DNA of 64,000 nt from NCBI GenBank assembly GCA_002708905.1, contig PAPM01000020.1:62001-126000 (forward strand), written 5' to 3'. The DNA comes from Pseudomonadales bacterium (GTDB lineage Bacteria; Pseudomonadota; Gammaproteobacteria; Pseudomonadales; Ketobacteraceae). Positions 35,383 through 44,091 of the stretch are shown here, one piece after another; the stretch's first letter is position 1; the number at the start of each line of letters is the position of its first letter. The notes beneath the pieces were generated by a model. The model did no database searches. It had not been told where the DNA came from and saw only the letters and a list, made by a program, of their open reading frames with translations. Both the position numbers and the translations under genes were made by a program.

Positions 35383-35892
35383 ATGGATAATCAGGCAGCG
35401 AAGACACTGGAACAACGGGTACAGGATCTGGAGGCAGAGTGGGCAATACGGAATCTGGTTTCCACTTATTTATGGAAGGCGGACCATCGCGACGTGCAGG
35501 GGTACATCGACACCTTCGCTGAAGATGCCGTGCTGGATACCGAAGGACTGCATTTTGACAAGGTGGGATTTGTGGTAGCCAAAGAGCATCATGGCCGGGA
35601 AGACATTGCCAAAGTTTTCAGCGAATGCATCGCTCCGTTTCCCTGTTTTATGTGGCACCTGGGGCACGCACCGTATATCGAAGTGCACGGTGACAATGCC
35701 GTTGGACGCTGGGGCTGGACCGCCGTGGTTAATATTCCGAATTTCGGCCCCATGGAAGCGGGCGGTATTTACGATGATGAATACGCCAATACCAGTGAAG
35801 GCTGGAAAATCAAAAAACGCGTGATCACTGCCTGGTACAGTATGGAATTCGGTAAATGGAATGAGAATATGTTCTTCGGACCAACGAGGTAA
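35383..35892 (+). CDS. SnoaL-like (NTF2-fold) protein
   Basis: A 169-residue cone-fold protein with a helical start (LEQRVQDLEAEWAIRNLVSTYLWKADHRDVQGYIDTFAEDAVLDTEG) typical of the SnoaL-like/NTF2 superfamily, which includes dehydratases, isomerases and lyases acting on small ring compounds. It has Trp- and His-rich stretches (CFMWHLGHAPYIEVHGDNAVGRWGW). It begins 23 bases after the P450 remnant and lies 3 bases before an SDR gene, so it is probably an enzyme of the same pathway. The exact reaction is unknown. Confidence 0.82.
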   Translation: MDNQAAKTLEQRVQDLEAEWAIRNLVSTYLWKADHRDVQGYIDTFAEDAVLDTEGLHFDKVGFVVAKEHHGREDIAKVFSECIAPFPCFMWHLGHAPYIEVHGDNAVGRWGWTAVVNIPNFGPMEAGGIYDDEYANTSEGWKIKKRVITAWYSMEFGKWNENMFFGPTR

Positions 35893-35895
35893 GCG

Positions 35896-36927
35896 ATGTC
35901 TAATGAGACACCTGTATTGGTTACCGGTGCAAGCGGGTTCGTGGGTAGCCACACGGCCAGGCAGTTAGTGAAGGAAGGCCGCAAGGTTCGGGTCTTTCTG
36001 CGCAAAACCAGTAATCAGGAAGCCCTGAAGGGACTGCCGGTGGAGATTTTTTTCGGCGATGTCCTTGATCCGGATTCCCTGCGCCGGGCAATGAAAGGCT
36101 GCTCCACTGTGTTCCATTGTGTGGTGGACCCGCGCTTTTGGTTGACCGATCCTGCGCCGTTGTTTCGCAACAATGTGGAAGGTCTGGTCAACGCCATGGA
36201 TGCAGCGCTGGAATGCGAAATACAGCGCTTTGTCTTCACCAGCACCATGGGTACCCTCGGCCTCAATCCGGATGGACCGGTCACAGAAGAGTTGGCGTTT
36301 AACTGGTATGACAAGGCGCCGCCTTATATTCTTTCCCGGCGCCAGGCGGAGGATAAGTTCGTAGCATACTGCCGCGACAAAGGACTGCCCGGTGTTGCCC
36401 TATGCATTTCCAACACCTTTGGCCCCGAGGACTATCAACCGACACCGCAGGGCAAAATGCTCTGGGAAGCGGCGCGCGGTAAGTTACGGGTGATTTGGGA
36501 TGCGGCCCAACCCACCGTGGACATTCGCGATGTGGCGCAGGCCTGCTCGCTGGCTGAAAAGCACGGTCGCATTGGTGAGCGCTACATTATCTCCAATGAA
36601 TTCCTGAGTTACCGTGAGATGTTCACCATGGTCGCGGCAGAAGGTGGTCATACCCCACCACTGGTATTACCGGTAGCGGTGGCCGAAGCCGTGGTGCGGA
36701 TAAGCGAAAAATTATTGAAGCTGCTGCGCCGCAAGGATTATGTGATCCGCAGTGATGCGGTGTTTCTGTCCACGGCCTTCAAAGAACTCGACACCAGCAA
36801 GGCTCGCCGCGAACTGCATTGGAAGCCACGCCCCATGGCCGAGACTGTGAAAGACGCCGTGGCCTGGTTCGCCCAACGCCAGCAGGTTGCGCAAGTGGGC
36901 ATGACTCCGATTTTCGGGCACTGGTAG
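35896..36927 (+). CDS. Extended SDR (NAD-dependent epimerase/dehydratase-like)
   Basis: A 343-residue Rossmann enzyme with TGASGFVGSHTARQL for NAD(P) binding and downstream FTSTMGTLG. The catalytic segment normally YxxSK reads YILSRRQAEDK here, with Arg in place of the usual Lys, so the chemistry may be changed. The family includes 3-beta-hydroxysteroid dehydrogenases and sugar epimerases. RBS-like GAGG lies 6 bases upstream of the ATG. It sits between the SnoaL gene and another SDR gene. Confidence 0.85.
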   Translation: MSNETPVLVTGASGFVGSHTARQLVKEGRKVRVFLRKTSNQEALKGLPVEIFFGDVLDPDSLRRAMKGCSTVFHCVVDPRFWLTDPAPLFRNNVEGLVNAMDAALECEIQRFVFTSTMGTLGLNPDGPVTEELAFNWYDKAPPYILSRRQAEDKFVAYCRDKGLPGVALCISNTFGPEDYQPTPQGKMLWEAARGKLRVIWDAAQPTVDIRDVAQACSLAEKHGRIGERYIISNEFLSYREMFTMVAAEGGHTPPLVLPVAVAEAVVRISEKLLKLLRRKDYVIRSDAVFLSTAFKELDTSKARRELHWKPRPMAETVKDAVAWFAQRQQVAQVGMTPIFGHW

Positions 36928-36947
36928 TATTGGCAAAGGGGCGGAAT

Positions 36948-37898
36948 GTGAAACCCAGGAAAGTGTTATTGACCGGAGCATTTGGTAATTTGGGCAGCCT
37001 TGTGCTGGAAGCCCTGTTGCAGCGGGATTACTCGGTTATTGCTTTTGATGTCAGAAATAAAACCAATGCCCGCATTGCCAGGGATTATGAAAAAAATCCC
37101 AATGTGGAGATCCAGTGGGGCGATATTCGCGACAGCACTCAGGTCCGTAAGTTGGTGAATCAGGTGGAGGCGATCATTCATCTGGCCGCCATCATCGTAC
37201 CCTACTCCGAAATCCACCCGGACCTGGCCTATGATGTCAACGTGCGCGGTACCGAACACATTATCCATGCGATTCAGGAGATGGCGCGCAAACCGTTGCT
37301 GGCCTACTGTTCCTCGTTCGCGGTATTCGGGCCGCAGAACCAACCTCCACCCCGCACGTTGAGCGAAAAACCCATTGCCTCGGACCACTATACCCGCCAC
37401 AAGATTGCCTGTGAGGAAATGGTTCAGGGCCTGCAGTCACCCTGGGCTATTTTACGGTTGGGAGGAATGGTGGACTCACGTATGCGGCATCGGGGTCTGG
37501 ATCAGATGAAATACGCGTTCGCAATGGCGGCCGATAACCGGTTTGAATACATTCATCCCAGGGACGCCGCCACCGCGTTCGTCAACTGCCTCACCCAGAG
37601 TGATGCGCACAACAAAATACATTTGATCGGTGGCGGCAGCGACTGCCAGGTTAAGCACATCAATGTATTGAACGCCACCCTGGGTGCCTTTGGCATTACC
37701 CTTACCGATGCGGATTTTGGGGACAAGCCACTATACGCAGATTGGGCGGATACAGCGGAATCACAACGCTTACTGCAGTTCCAACACCACAGCTTCGAGG
37801 ATTTCAAACGGGAAAATTTTGAGGCTTTCAAAGGCATACGACCCTGGATCAAGCCTGCCGCAGCGGTTATCAAAAGAGTGATTTTGCGCTTGGTTTGA
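36948..37898 (+). CDS. Extended SDR (NAD-dependent epimerase/dehydratase-like)
   Basis: A 316-residue protein with LLTGAFGNLGSLVLEALL for the cofactor, HLAAIIVPYSE and a catalytic Tyr-Lys pair in DHYTRHKIACEE (YxxxK intact). I chose GTG 36948 (after AAAGGGG) because the upstream extension to 36819 overlaps the preceding SDR and has no family similarity. With the preceding SDR and SnoaL-like protein it may form a small oxidation/isomerisation pathway. It is convergent with the MBL-fold gene. Confidence 0.83.
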   Translation: MKPRKVLLTGAFGNLGSLVLEALLQRDYSVIAFDVRNKTNARIARDYEKNPNVEIQWGDIRDSTQVRKLVNQVEAIIHLAAIIVPYSEIHPDLAYDVNVRGTEHIIHAIQEMARKPLLAYCSSFAVFGPQNQPPPRTLSEKPIASDHYTRHKIACEEMVQGLQSPWAILRLGGMVDSRMRHRGLDQMKYAFAMAADNRFEYIHPRDAATAFVNCLTQSDAHNKIHLIGGGSDCQVKHINVLNATLGAFGITLTDADFGDKPLYADWADTAESQRLLQFQHHSFEDFKRENFEAFKGIRPWIKPAAAVIKRVILRLV

Positions 37899-37949
37899 AT
37901 ATAAATATTCATGGTATTTGGTTGACAGCGATTTGATTAGCTTAAATTC

Positions 37950-39029
37950 CTACAAGATCACGACCAGACCATTCTTACCCGTTTCGGGGTAATGGGCATC
38001 ATACTTAAATTTTCGGGCCAGCCCCGGGGATTCCCAGGGCGCGTTTTCCTCGGAACGATAATTGAAGTGCAGGTCAATTTTGCGGTTGCTGTGTGTGATG
38101 ATGCGCGCAATACACTCCGGATCGGGATGGTCGTGACGGCTGCCATTGGTGGAAAACAAAAAGTGCTTACACTGAATTAAATCAAGCATTTTTGGGCTGG
38201 TGTTGGCTTTGCTGCCGTGATGGGAGACTTTGAGGGCATCCAGTGATAGCTGGTCTATGCCACGTTCTGCCAGGAGCAACGATATTGAGTGCTCCAGGAC
38301 ACCGGCGTGGGCATCGCCGCAAAACAACACCCGCTTTACCCGTTGGCTATCATGTGAATCTTCATACTCAGCCAGAAAGGCGATACTGCTGCCGTTGGGT
38401 ACTGTGGTGTCGTCCTTGAATGGCGTGCGTGCCAGTTGATTTACATCGGGATCGCCCAACACATCCGGTTGCAGGGCGCCCGGTGTGGTTTGCGTGACTT
38501 CTTCTTCGGTTTTGCCATCCAGAATGTCATCCAGCTCCTTTTCCCAATGCTGTGCCAGTGCTTCCAGTTGCACTGCGGTGGGTGAAAGCAATGTAATCAC
38601 CAGCCCGCCTTCCAGATGAATAGGAGGAAGCAGCCTGTCCTCCGGCACGTGTATTGCGCGTTCTCCAAAACGCTTGTTCCAGGCAAATTGCTTATCTTCC
38701 AATGTTCGGGAGAGGTAGAGTGCTTGCCTGACACCCATAGTGTCAGAAATATGTTTGTGATCGTTGAACCACACTTCCTTGATACGTTGTGGTGTGACGT
38801 CACCGTCGGCAATGAAGGGTACGGCACCAGCGATGTGATCCCCATCAATGTGGGTTAACACCAACAGTTCAAACTCTATCTCCGGTTTACCCCGCAACCG
38901 TTTCATGATGGTGCGATAGGTGGACTTGTATCCGCAGTCAATCAAGATCCGGGAAGGTTTGTCTGGGTTGCCGTATTCCACCCAAAGGGCGTCGCCCTCG
39001 TTTGCAGGTAACATTTCAATGCTGAACAT
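37950..39029 (-). CDS. ComEC-like metallo-beta-lactamase-fold hydrolase
   Basis: A 359-residue soluble protein. The metal site begins with LTHIDGDHIAG (His60, Asp62, Asp64, His65), followed by FCGDAHAG and KVSHHGSKANTS, the pattern of the ComEC/Rec2-type MBL family that acts on nucleic acids or other phosphodiesters. There are no membrane helices, so it is the catalytic domain alone. It starts 2 bases after the stop of the CHAT gene and is the third gene of a tight operon. In other conflict systems such MBL proteins are effectors; that role is inferred here. Confidence 0.85.
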   Translation of the reverse strand: MFSIEMLPANEGDALWVEYGNPDKPSRILIDCGYKSTYRTIMKRLRGKPEIEFELLVLTHIDGDHIAGAVPFIADGDVTPQRIKEVWFNDHKHISDTMGVRQALYLSRTLEDKQFAWNKRFGERAIHVPEDRLLPPIHLEGGLVITLLSPTAVQLEALAQHWEKELDDILDGKTEEEVTQTTPGALQPDVLGDPDVNQLARTPFKDDTTVPNGSSIAFLAEYEDSHDSQRVKRVLFCGDAHAGVLEHSISLLLAERGIDQLSLDALKVSHHGSKANTSPKMLDLIQCKHFLFSTNGSRHDHPDPECIARIITHSNRKIDLHFNYRSEENAPWESPGLARKFKYDAHYPETGKNGLVVIL

Positions 39030-39031
39030 GA

Positions 39032-41881
39032 TTAAGGCACCTCAATGATCGGGTTGATGACATCCCAATCCGCATCGCCGATGGCCGTCAACGCCAGCAC
39101 CATGGGGGTGCCTTGCAGCAGCAGGCGGCATTTCACGATGCGGATGATGTCGGCAAAGGGGCGGGCGGTATAAGAGCGGGAAATCTCCTCGATAATTTCG
39201 GCAGTCAGTGGAGCCGCTTGTCGGCCCAGAATCTTGGCAATGGTGCTCACCACGATTTTTGCGCCCCGCCGATGAAAGCGTGACGCAAAATTTTCGTAGC
39301 TGATGTTGGCCACTGAGGTTTCGCAGCCGATGATCAGGGCGATGGACTGGGTGTTTTGTGGTACGTGCTTGGCTTTCACCAGATCACTCAGCAGATTGGG
39401 GGGGCTGCCGATTTCCAGCGCTGGAGTTTGAAACTCATCCTGGGTTTGATGGGCCAGGATCGCCAGCAAATTGGGAGCGAAGGATTGAATCTCATCCACC
39501 CAGGCCTTCCAGGTTTTTACTTCATGAAGTTCTCCTGCCACTTGATGAATACGCTCCAACATCAGCGCTGTTGCATTTGGTTCACTCGGAGGGTTGGCGC
39601 GGTCTGTGGCGGCAATGAGTATACGCTGCGTCGGTTTCAGCTCGCGATCCTTGGCGCGAACCGGCTCCGAGAGTAACAGGGCATCGCCTTTGATCGGTTC
39701 AGCATTCGGGTCATGCACGCGCCGCTCAATGGTGCAGCGTATACCCCAGAATGCCAGCGGGCAGATCAACATGTCTTGCGCCATTGGTTGACCAGTGGTA
39801 TCCAGGGGCGGACAGACCCCTTCGCACGCCGCCTTCACTGACCTGCCCATGATCAACGAATTCAGACAGACCGCTGCGTTAGGGCAGAGTGTTGCTTCGG
39901 GTTCCGGTGCTTCGAATTCATAGACAAACTCAATGGGCAGAACTTTGTCCGGTTTCGCCATCACCAGCTGAACATGGGAAGGGGATGGTACGTTTCCCAG
40001 CAGGTACTCCCTCAGGGAGGCTCCCTTTTGAGCCAGGCGACGTAATAGTGTCTCGCTGGCCGGGGAAAAAAGATCGTTGTAGCCGGTTGGATCGGAGGTA
40101 ATGTCCCCGATTGAATCTCCCAGGATTGCCAACAGTTCCTTGATGTCGGCATGGTCCCAGTCCAATACGGTGGAGCGGGTACGGTCATTCACATGGATCT
40201 GAGATGCCCCGGCCATATCATTAAGAATGAAACTGGCATCGAAGTTGAGACGTTCCTCCAAGCCGTTGAGGATGCGTCTGGGCGTCGCATCCAGGGTGAA
40301 GGTATGCTTGCGTTTGCGGGTGCCCACCGGGGCTCGCAGTGTGGCCGTTTGCAGCACGCGGCCACGATGAATAATGGTAATGCGCGCCGCGAGCTTTGTC
40401 ATTGATGTTGTGGTCAGGAACCTGAAGCTGCAGACACTGCTGTCACCCGTCGGGGGTAACTCAATGGTAGCGCGTTGTGGTTCGGGCGATACTGAGGGTT
40501 CCCAAAACACGACGGTCAACTGATGGGATTGGCCGCAGTTCAACGGCTCCAGTTGCGGGAATTCGGTGCCGGTGGAATGGAACAGCGGATTGGACTCACC
40601 CACAAATACCCGGACTTCGTAATCGGTGTCCTGTTTCAGCGGGCCTTCTATTATGGCTTTTTGTTCCTCAGTATGGAAAATGCCGGCCTGCAAATAGCGG
40701 GCTATGGCTTCATCACGGTCCTGCTCTTCCAGGTTTTGCACCAGCTCTCCGATGGCGCTGGCCTCACTGCTTTCCGCCAGAAACTCGAAATCAGAGAGGC
40801 GGTCGGTAATGATGTTGCCAGCTTCCAGGCGGCTCAGACTTTCATCTGTGGGCAGAAAAAAGGAATAGCTGGTGTTACCGTCCAGTTGAAGAATGCGATT
40901 TGATTGTCCCGGGGTTTGCATCTCCAGGGCAATGTTGCTGAGCCGGTCACTGAGTTGGGATTCCTTTAACAGGGTATCATTGGTAATCAATAAAGCGCGG
41001 CCGTCGCTGGCGAAGGAAAAGGCTTTTGAAAGCGGTGTGTTGTGTGACATTTCCACCAATGCGCTCTGCAACGTCAGCGCCTCATCAATCAGTCCAGCGG
41101 GCAATAACAGGATGCCGCTGGCCTGGACTGAACGCTGTAAAGGCAACAAATCCTCGCAACGGGTGAAGTTGATTTCCTCCAGGGAAAGGAACAGCAAATC
41201 AGTGATAAGGCCGCCGTTTTGCGCGGAAAAACGGGAAACCTCCTCAATGGCCGTACCCAAGTTAGCAAACCGGCCCACCAGGATATCGCACTCGCAATGA
41301 CGTCGGTCCAGGTACACGGGGCTGAACACATTGCCGTTCCAGTAGTCCAGCCCCTGCAGTTCTTGTCCGATCACTATCGAGGCGGCCTCTTCCACCCAGC
41401 CCACCCGTACCGGCCAGCGGAACTGGGTCCGTTCAGAAAAGCCTGAAAACGAGACATACAGGTTTAGATTGGATGTGAAAAGTGGCAGGTCTTGCGCATG
41501 CTTAATGAAGAAGCCCCAAAACCATAAGGGACTGACAACACTGTCGTGACGTATGGCGATAGGCTGATAGAAAATCTGCTCATTGGTGATCAGGGCGTGC
41601 AGGGACTTTGCTGAGTGTGCTGCGGCCCAGCTGCTCTGTTCGGTCGGCAATGCATCCAGGTACCAGGTGAGCGGTGTTGGCGTTTCAGCGCTCAGTATCG
41701 TTCGCAAACCTGTAATCTGGTGGCGGGCCGGTTGGTTGCGGGTCGCAAGCGGAATCAGCCCCAGCAGCAACAGCGCTGCGGCGAATTCAAAATCGCTCAG
41801 TTCCTCACCCCAACGACCAAACTGCTCTCGTCCGTAATTCAGAAATCCGGCATCAGTCAGGCTGCTGATCTGTTCTTGCAT
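39032..41881 (-). CDS. CHAT-domain (caspase-like) protein
   Basis: A 949-residue protein. The C-terminal part (about 760-949) looks like a CHAT cysteine protease: His811 in LLAILAHQTQDE and Cys853 in LIIGCETSVANI form the catalytic dyad, 42 residues apart. Before it, residues about 670-740 contain a Cys-rich block (CPNAAVC, CEGVCPP, ICPLAFWGIRC) that could bind a metal. The middle part (about 430-540) is beta-rich (HQLTVVFWEPS, ITIIHRGRVLQTATL), probably a sandwich sensor. The N-terminal 400 residues are unfamiliar. It is the middle gene of DUF2235-CHAT-MBL, 30 bases from the former. Confidence 0.8.
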   Translation of the reverse strand: MQEQISSLTDAGFLNYGREQFGRWGEELSDFEFAAALLLLGLIPLATRNQPARHQITGLRTILSAETPTPLTWYLDALPTEQSSWAAAHSAKSLHALITNEQIFYQPIAIRHDSVVSPLWFWGFFIKHAQDLPLFTSNLNLYVSFSGFSERTQFRWPVRVGWVEEAASIVIGQELQGLDYWNGNVFSPVYLDRRHCECDILVGRFANLGTAIEEVSRFSAQNGGLITDLLFLSLEEINFTRCEDLLPLQRSVQASGILLLPAGLIDEALTLQSALVEMSHNTPLSKAFSFASDGRALLITNDTLLKESQLSDRLSNIALEMQTPGQSNRILQLDGNTSYSFFLPTDESLSRLEAGNIITDRLSDFEFLAESSEASAIGELVQNLEEQDRDEAIARYLQAGIFHTEEQKAIIEGPLKQDTDYEVRVFVGESNPLFHSTGTEFPQLEPLNCGQSHQLTVVFWEPSVSPEPQRATIELPPTGDSSVCSFRFLTTTSMTKLAARITIIHRGRVLQTATLRAPVGTRKRKHTFTLDATPRRILNGLEERLNFDASFILNDMAGASQIHVNDRTRSTVLDWDHADIKELLAILGDSIGDITSDPTGYNDLFSPASETLLRRLAQKGASLREYLLGNVPSPSHVQLVMAKPDKVLPIEFVYEFEAPEPEATLCPNAAVCLNSLIMGRSVKAACEGVCPPLDTTGQPMAQDMLICPLAFWGIRCTIERRVHDPNAEPIKGDALLLSEPVRAKDRELKPTQRILIAATDRANPPSEPNATALMLERIHQVAGELHEVKTWKAWVDEIQSFAPNLLAILAHQTQDEFQTPALEIGSPPNLLSDLVKAKHVPQNTQSIALIIGCETSVANISYENFASRFHRRGAKIVVSTIAKILGRQAAPLTAEIIEEISRSYTARPFADIIRIVKCRLLLQGTPMVLALTAIGDADWDVINPIIEVP

Positions 41882-41911
41882 GGTGGTTCTCCTGGTGAGT
41901 GTCTACGCACG

Positions 41912-42997
41912 TTACAGATCTTCGCAGGGCTGGCCCCGGGCAATACGGGTGGTGTTCACCACCGGCAGATCATGGAAGTGGTCCGGGTAATGCTTGAGGT
42001 TTTCCGGATGATAGTGGCTGGGGCCATGCTGCATGCGATCCACCACCGATTGATGGAGGCATTCACCATCCTTCAGGTGTTTGCCGATGCTGCGAATGAA
42101 TGGCCCCATTATCCGATAGGCCGCAGTCATGGAGTCATTCAGATTCGAATTGAAACAGGGCTTGAAGTATTCGAGAAAGGGACTGTCCACTTCAAGTCCC
42201 AACGATTCTGCCTGTTGCACGATCCAGTGCAGAGCCTCATTAGCCAATCCGTCCGGCGAGTAGCTGCCACCCACGTTACTGTGCACACCGGCGAACCAGG
42301 CCTGTTGCAATTGCCCGTTCCATTGTGGTGGCCGTTTCCAGATGGAGGGTTTGAACGGTTTTCTGCGTTCGTCGATGGACAGTGCATGAAATGCGTTCTC
42401 TATATGAGGATTGAGTCCCACATCGTGATACTCATATTTCTTTTTATTGAACATCTGACCGATCAGGCCCGGCGCGCCCAGGGCACCGACACTGTCCCAC
42501 ACGCCGATGAACTTGATGGGGGGGCAGGGTTGTTGGGTGCGTACGTTGTGGAATGCTTTTTCCCATTCTTTGGAACCCGGCCCCTTGTTCTTCTCGTAAC
42601 AGGCGTACAGTTCCGGGACGTAGTAATCGTCGTTTTTCCCGATCAGGCCGATCTTGTTCATGAAGCCCACCAGGCTTCTGACCGTGAACGCACCGCGACT
42701 GAATCCGAACAGGTAGAGTTCATCACCGGGCTGAAAGTTATAAATGATAAAACGATAGAGGTTGCGAATGTTCTCTTCCATGCCGCTGCCAAACGCGCCG
42801 CCGGTGACTCGGTCCAGTGGTCCGTTGGTGCCTACCCCTTCATGGTAATAAACCACCTGCGGTGTGCCGTCTGCGGCGGTGGGCAGTATCCCACGGGCAA
42901 TTTTGGTGACATTGGTAGGGTGGCGGCGCCCGGTTTTTTTATCCAGCTGATCCCGAATGTTCCAGGTGCCGTCGGCACAGATGATAATTCGCTTCAT
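41912..42997 (-). CDS. DUF2235 alpha/beta hydrolase (Tle1-like)
   Basis: A 361-residue hydrolase of the DUF2235 family, related to type VI lipase effectors Tle1. Start motif IIICADGTWN, then VVYYHEGVGTNG and the nucleophile elbow GFSRGAFTVR (Ser in GxSxG). No signal peptide or VgrG linkage is seen and no T6SS gene is nearby. I prefer ATG 42997 with GGAG 9 bases before it over ATG 43012, which lacks a ribosome site. First gene of the three-gene operon with CHAT and MBL proteins. Confidence 0.85.
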   Translation of the reverse strand: MKRIIICADGTWNIRDQLDKKTGRRHPTNVTKIARGILPTAADGTPQVVYYHEGVGTNGPLDRVTGGAFGSGMEENIRNLYRFIIYNFQPGDELYLFGFSRGAFTVRSLVGFMNKIGLIGKNDDYYVPELYACYEKNKGPGSKEWEKAFHNVRTQQPCPPIKFIGVWDSVGALGAPGLIGQMFNKKKYEYHDVGLNPHIENAFHALSIDERRKPFKPSIWKRPPQWNGQLQQAWFAGVHSNVGGSYSPDGLANEALHWIVQQAESLGLEVDSPFLEYFKPCFNSNLNDSMTAAYRIMGPFIRSIGKHLKDGECLHQSVVDRMQHGPSHYHPENLKHYPDHFHDLPVVNTTRIARGQPCEDL

Positions 42998-43012
42998 GAC
43001 GATATGCTCCAT

Positions 43013-43336
43013 TTATTAGCGACTTAGGCAGAGCCCAGGGTCACCTGCAAGGACTGATATAACTGAAGCTGGGGTTGGCCAGTCGAATAGCTGGATAACA
43101 ACGTGTCTAAGGTGCAAAGACATCCCCAATGATGGCAATTCGGCAAAAAGGACACGCTGATGGTTCAGTCGCCCCACTTCTTTTCCCCAAAATGAATTGC
43201 CTAACGAGTATAGCTGAATGGCAGAACCGCTATCAACCGGGGTCTACTCATAACGAGACCGATGGTTTGATGGCAAACTTTGTGTCTATTAACGGAAGGA
43301 GTCAGTAAAAGAAGGAACCCGACCGGATATAGAGCT
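43013..43336. other. Intergenic stretch with no identifiable gene
   Basis: This 324-base gap must carry the promoter of the DUF2235-CHAT-MBL operon near its left end and the end of the protease transcript at its right end. Near 43310-43328 a short sequence GAAGGAACCCGACCGGAT resembles the terminator-like element at 31940-31958, which may mean a shared terminator type. I see no further coding or RNA feature. Confidence 0.4.
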
Positions 43337-44014
43337 TCAGTTGTTCCAGATTTCAGAATTGCCGATTCGCTGAGCAAATCGCTTACCCGGTTCCACGCAA
43401 TGCTGAACCTCACTCACACTGATAATGCCCACCACTTGATTCCTTGCATTCAGGACCGGCCCCCCTGAATCGCCCCGGCACGCGCCGGAAGCAAACGAGA
43501 TCAGTTTGTCATCGAGCATCGGGTTTTCCAATGGCCGTGATTTCCTTATACCGTAGTAACCCCACTGGTCTTCGCCAAAGCCCCAGGCGATGAGCATTGT
43601 GTTCGGGGCTGGGTCGGATGCAATGGTCACCGGTGTCACCGCTAGCTTGCCGGCTGTGGTTAAGCGGACTATGTCGTTGCCGAGAAAGTCTCCGGCGGTT
43701 GTGATCCTGGCAGAGGGTTTGGACGCTATTTCAATAACCTCAAACCATTGAGTACTGTCATCTGCAATATTCTCTCCGATACCAATTCTGACCGTGCGGG
43801 GTGAGTGGTAGGTTTTGGCTCGCAGGTCATAAATGCAATGGGTTGCGGTTAATACCTCGTTAGTCCCAACGACTACACCACTGCAGAAGTCTTTTTTGCC
43901 CATGACCTTGATGGCCACGATTGCGTTGCTGTCGAATATAGGCGTGGCACTGGCCTGCTGCATGCCAATGCCCAGGAGCACCATGATAAGTAAAATATGT
44001 TTTGGTAAGTGCAT
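43337..44014 (-). CDS. Secreted trypsin-like (S1) serine protease
   Basis: A 225-residue protein with a signal peptide (MHLPKHILLIMVLLGIGMQQASA) and the full triad: His in LTATHCIYD, Asp in LGNDIVRL and Ser in CRGDSGGPV, with matching disulfide cysteines. Expected in the periplasm or outside the cell. A TTG 6 codons upstream lies within a hairpin stem and is unlikely as start. It lies downstream of another serine protease on the same strand. Confidence 0.9.
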   Translation of the reverse strand: MHLPKHILLIMVLLGIGMQQASATPIFDSNAIVAIKVMGKKDFCSGVVVGTNEVLTATHCIYDLRAKTYHSPRTVRIGIGENIADDSTQWFEVIEIASKPSARITTAGDFLGNDIVRLTTAGKLAVTPVTIASDPAPNTMLIAWGFGEDQWGYYGIRKSRPLENPMLDDKLISFASGACRGDSGGPVLNARNQVVGIISVSEVQHCVEPGKRFAQRIGNSEIWNN

Positions 44015-44023
44015 AATGAAATT

Positions 44024-44057
44024 GGCTGGCAATTCAGTTTCATCTGAATTGCCAGCC
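44024..44057. terminator. Perfect 14-bp hairpin between the two protease genes
   Basis: GGCTGGCAATTCAG (44024-44037) and CTGAATTGCCAGCC (44044-44057) form a perfect stem with a 6-base loop. It lies 9 bases upstream of the second protease start, after the stop of the first (44092). No T-run follows, so it may be a Rho-independent-like barrier, an mRNA stabiliser or a control of the downstream start. Confidence 0.6.
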
Positions 44058-44091
44058 TTGTTCTCTGTGGTTAGTGATCAGAGGTTATTGG

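Noticed and set aside
43310-43328. Similarity to the terminator-like element at 31940-31958
   Set aside because: Only about 15 of 18 bases match and the partner arm is missing, so it is noted but not called as a repeat family.
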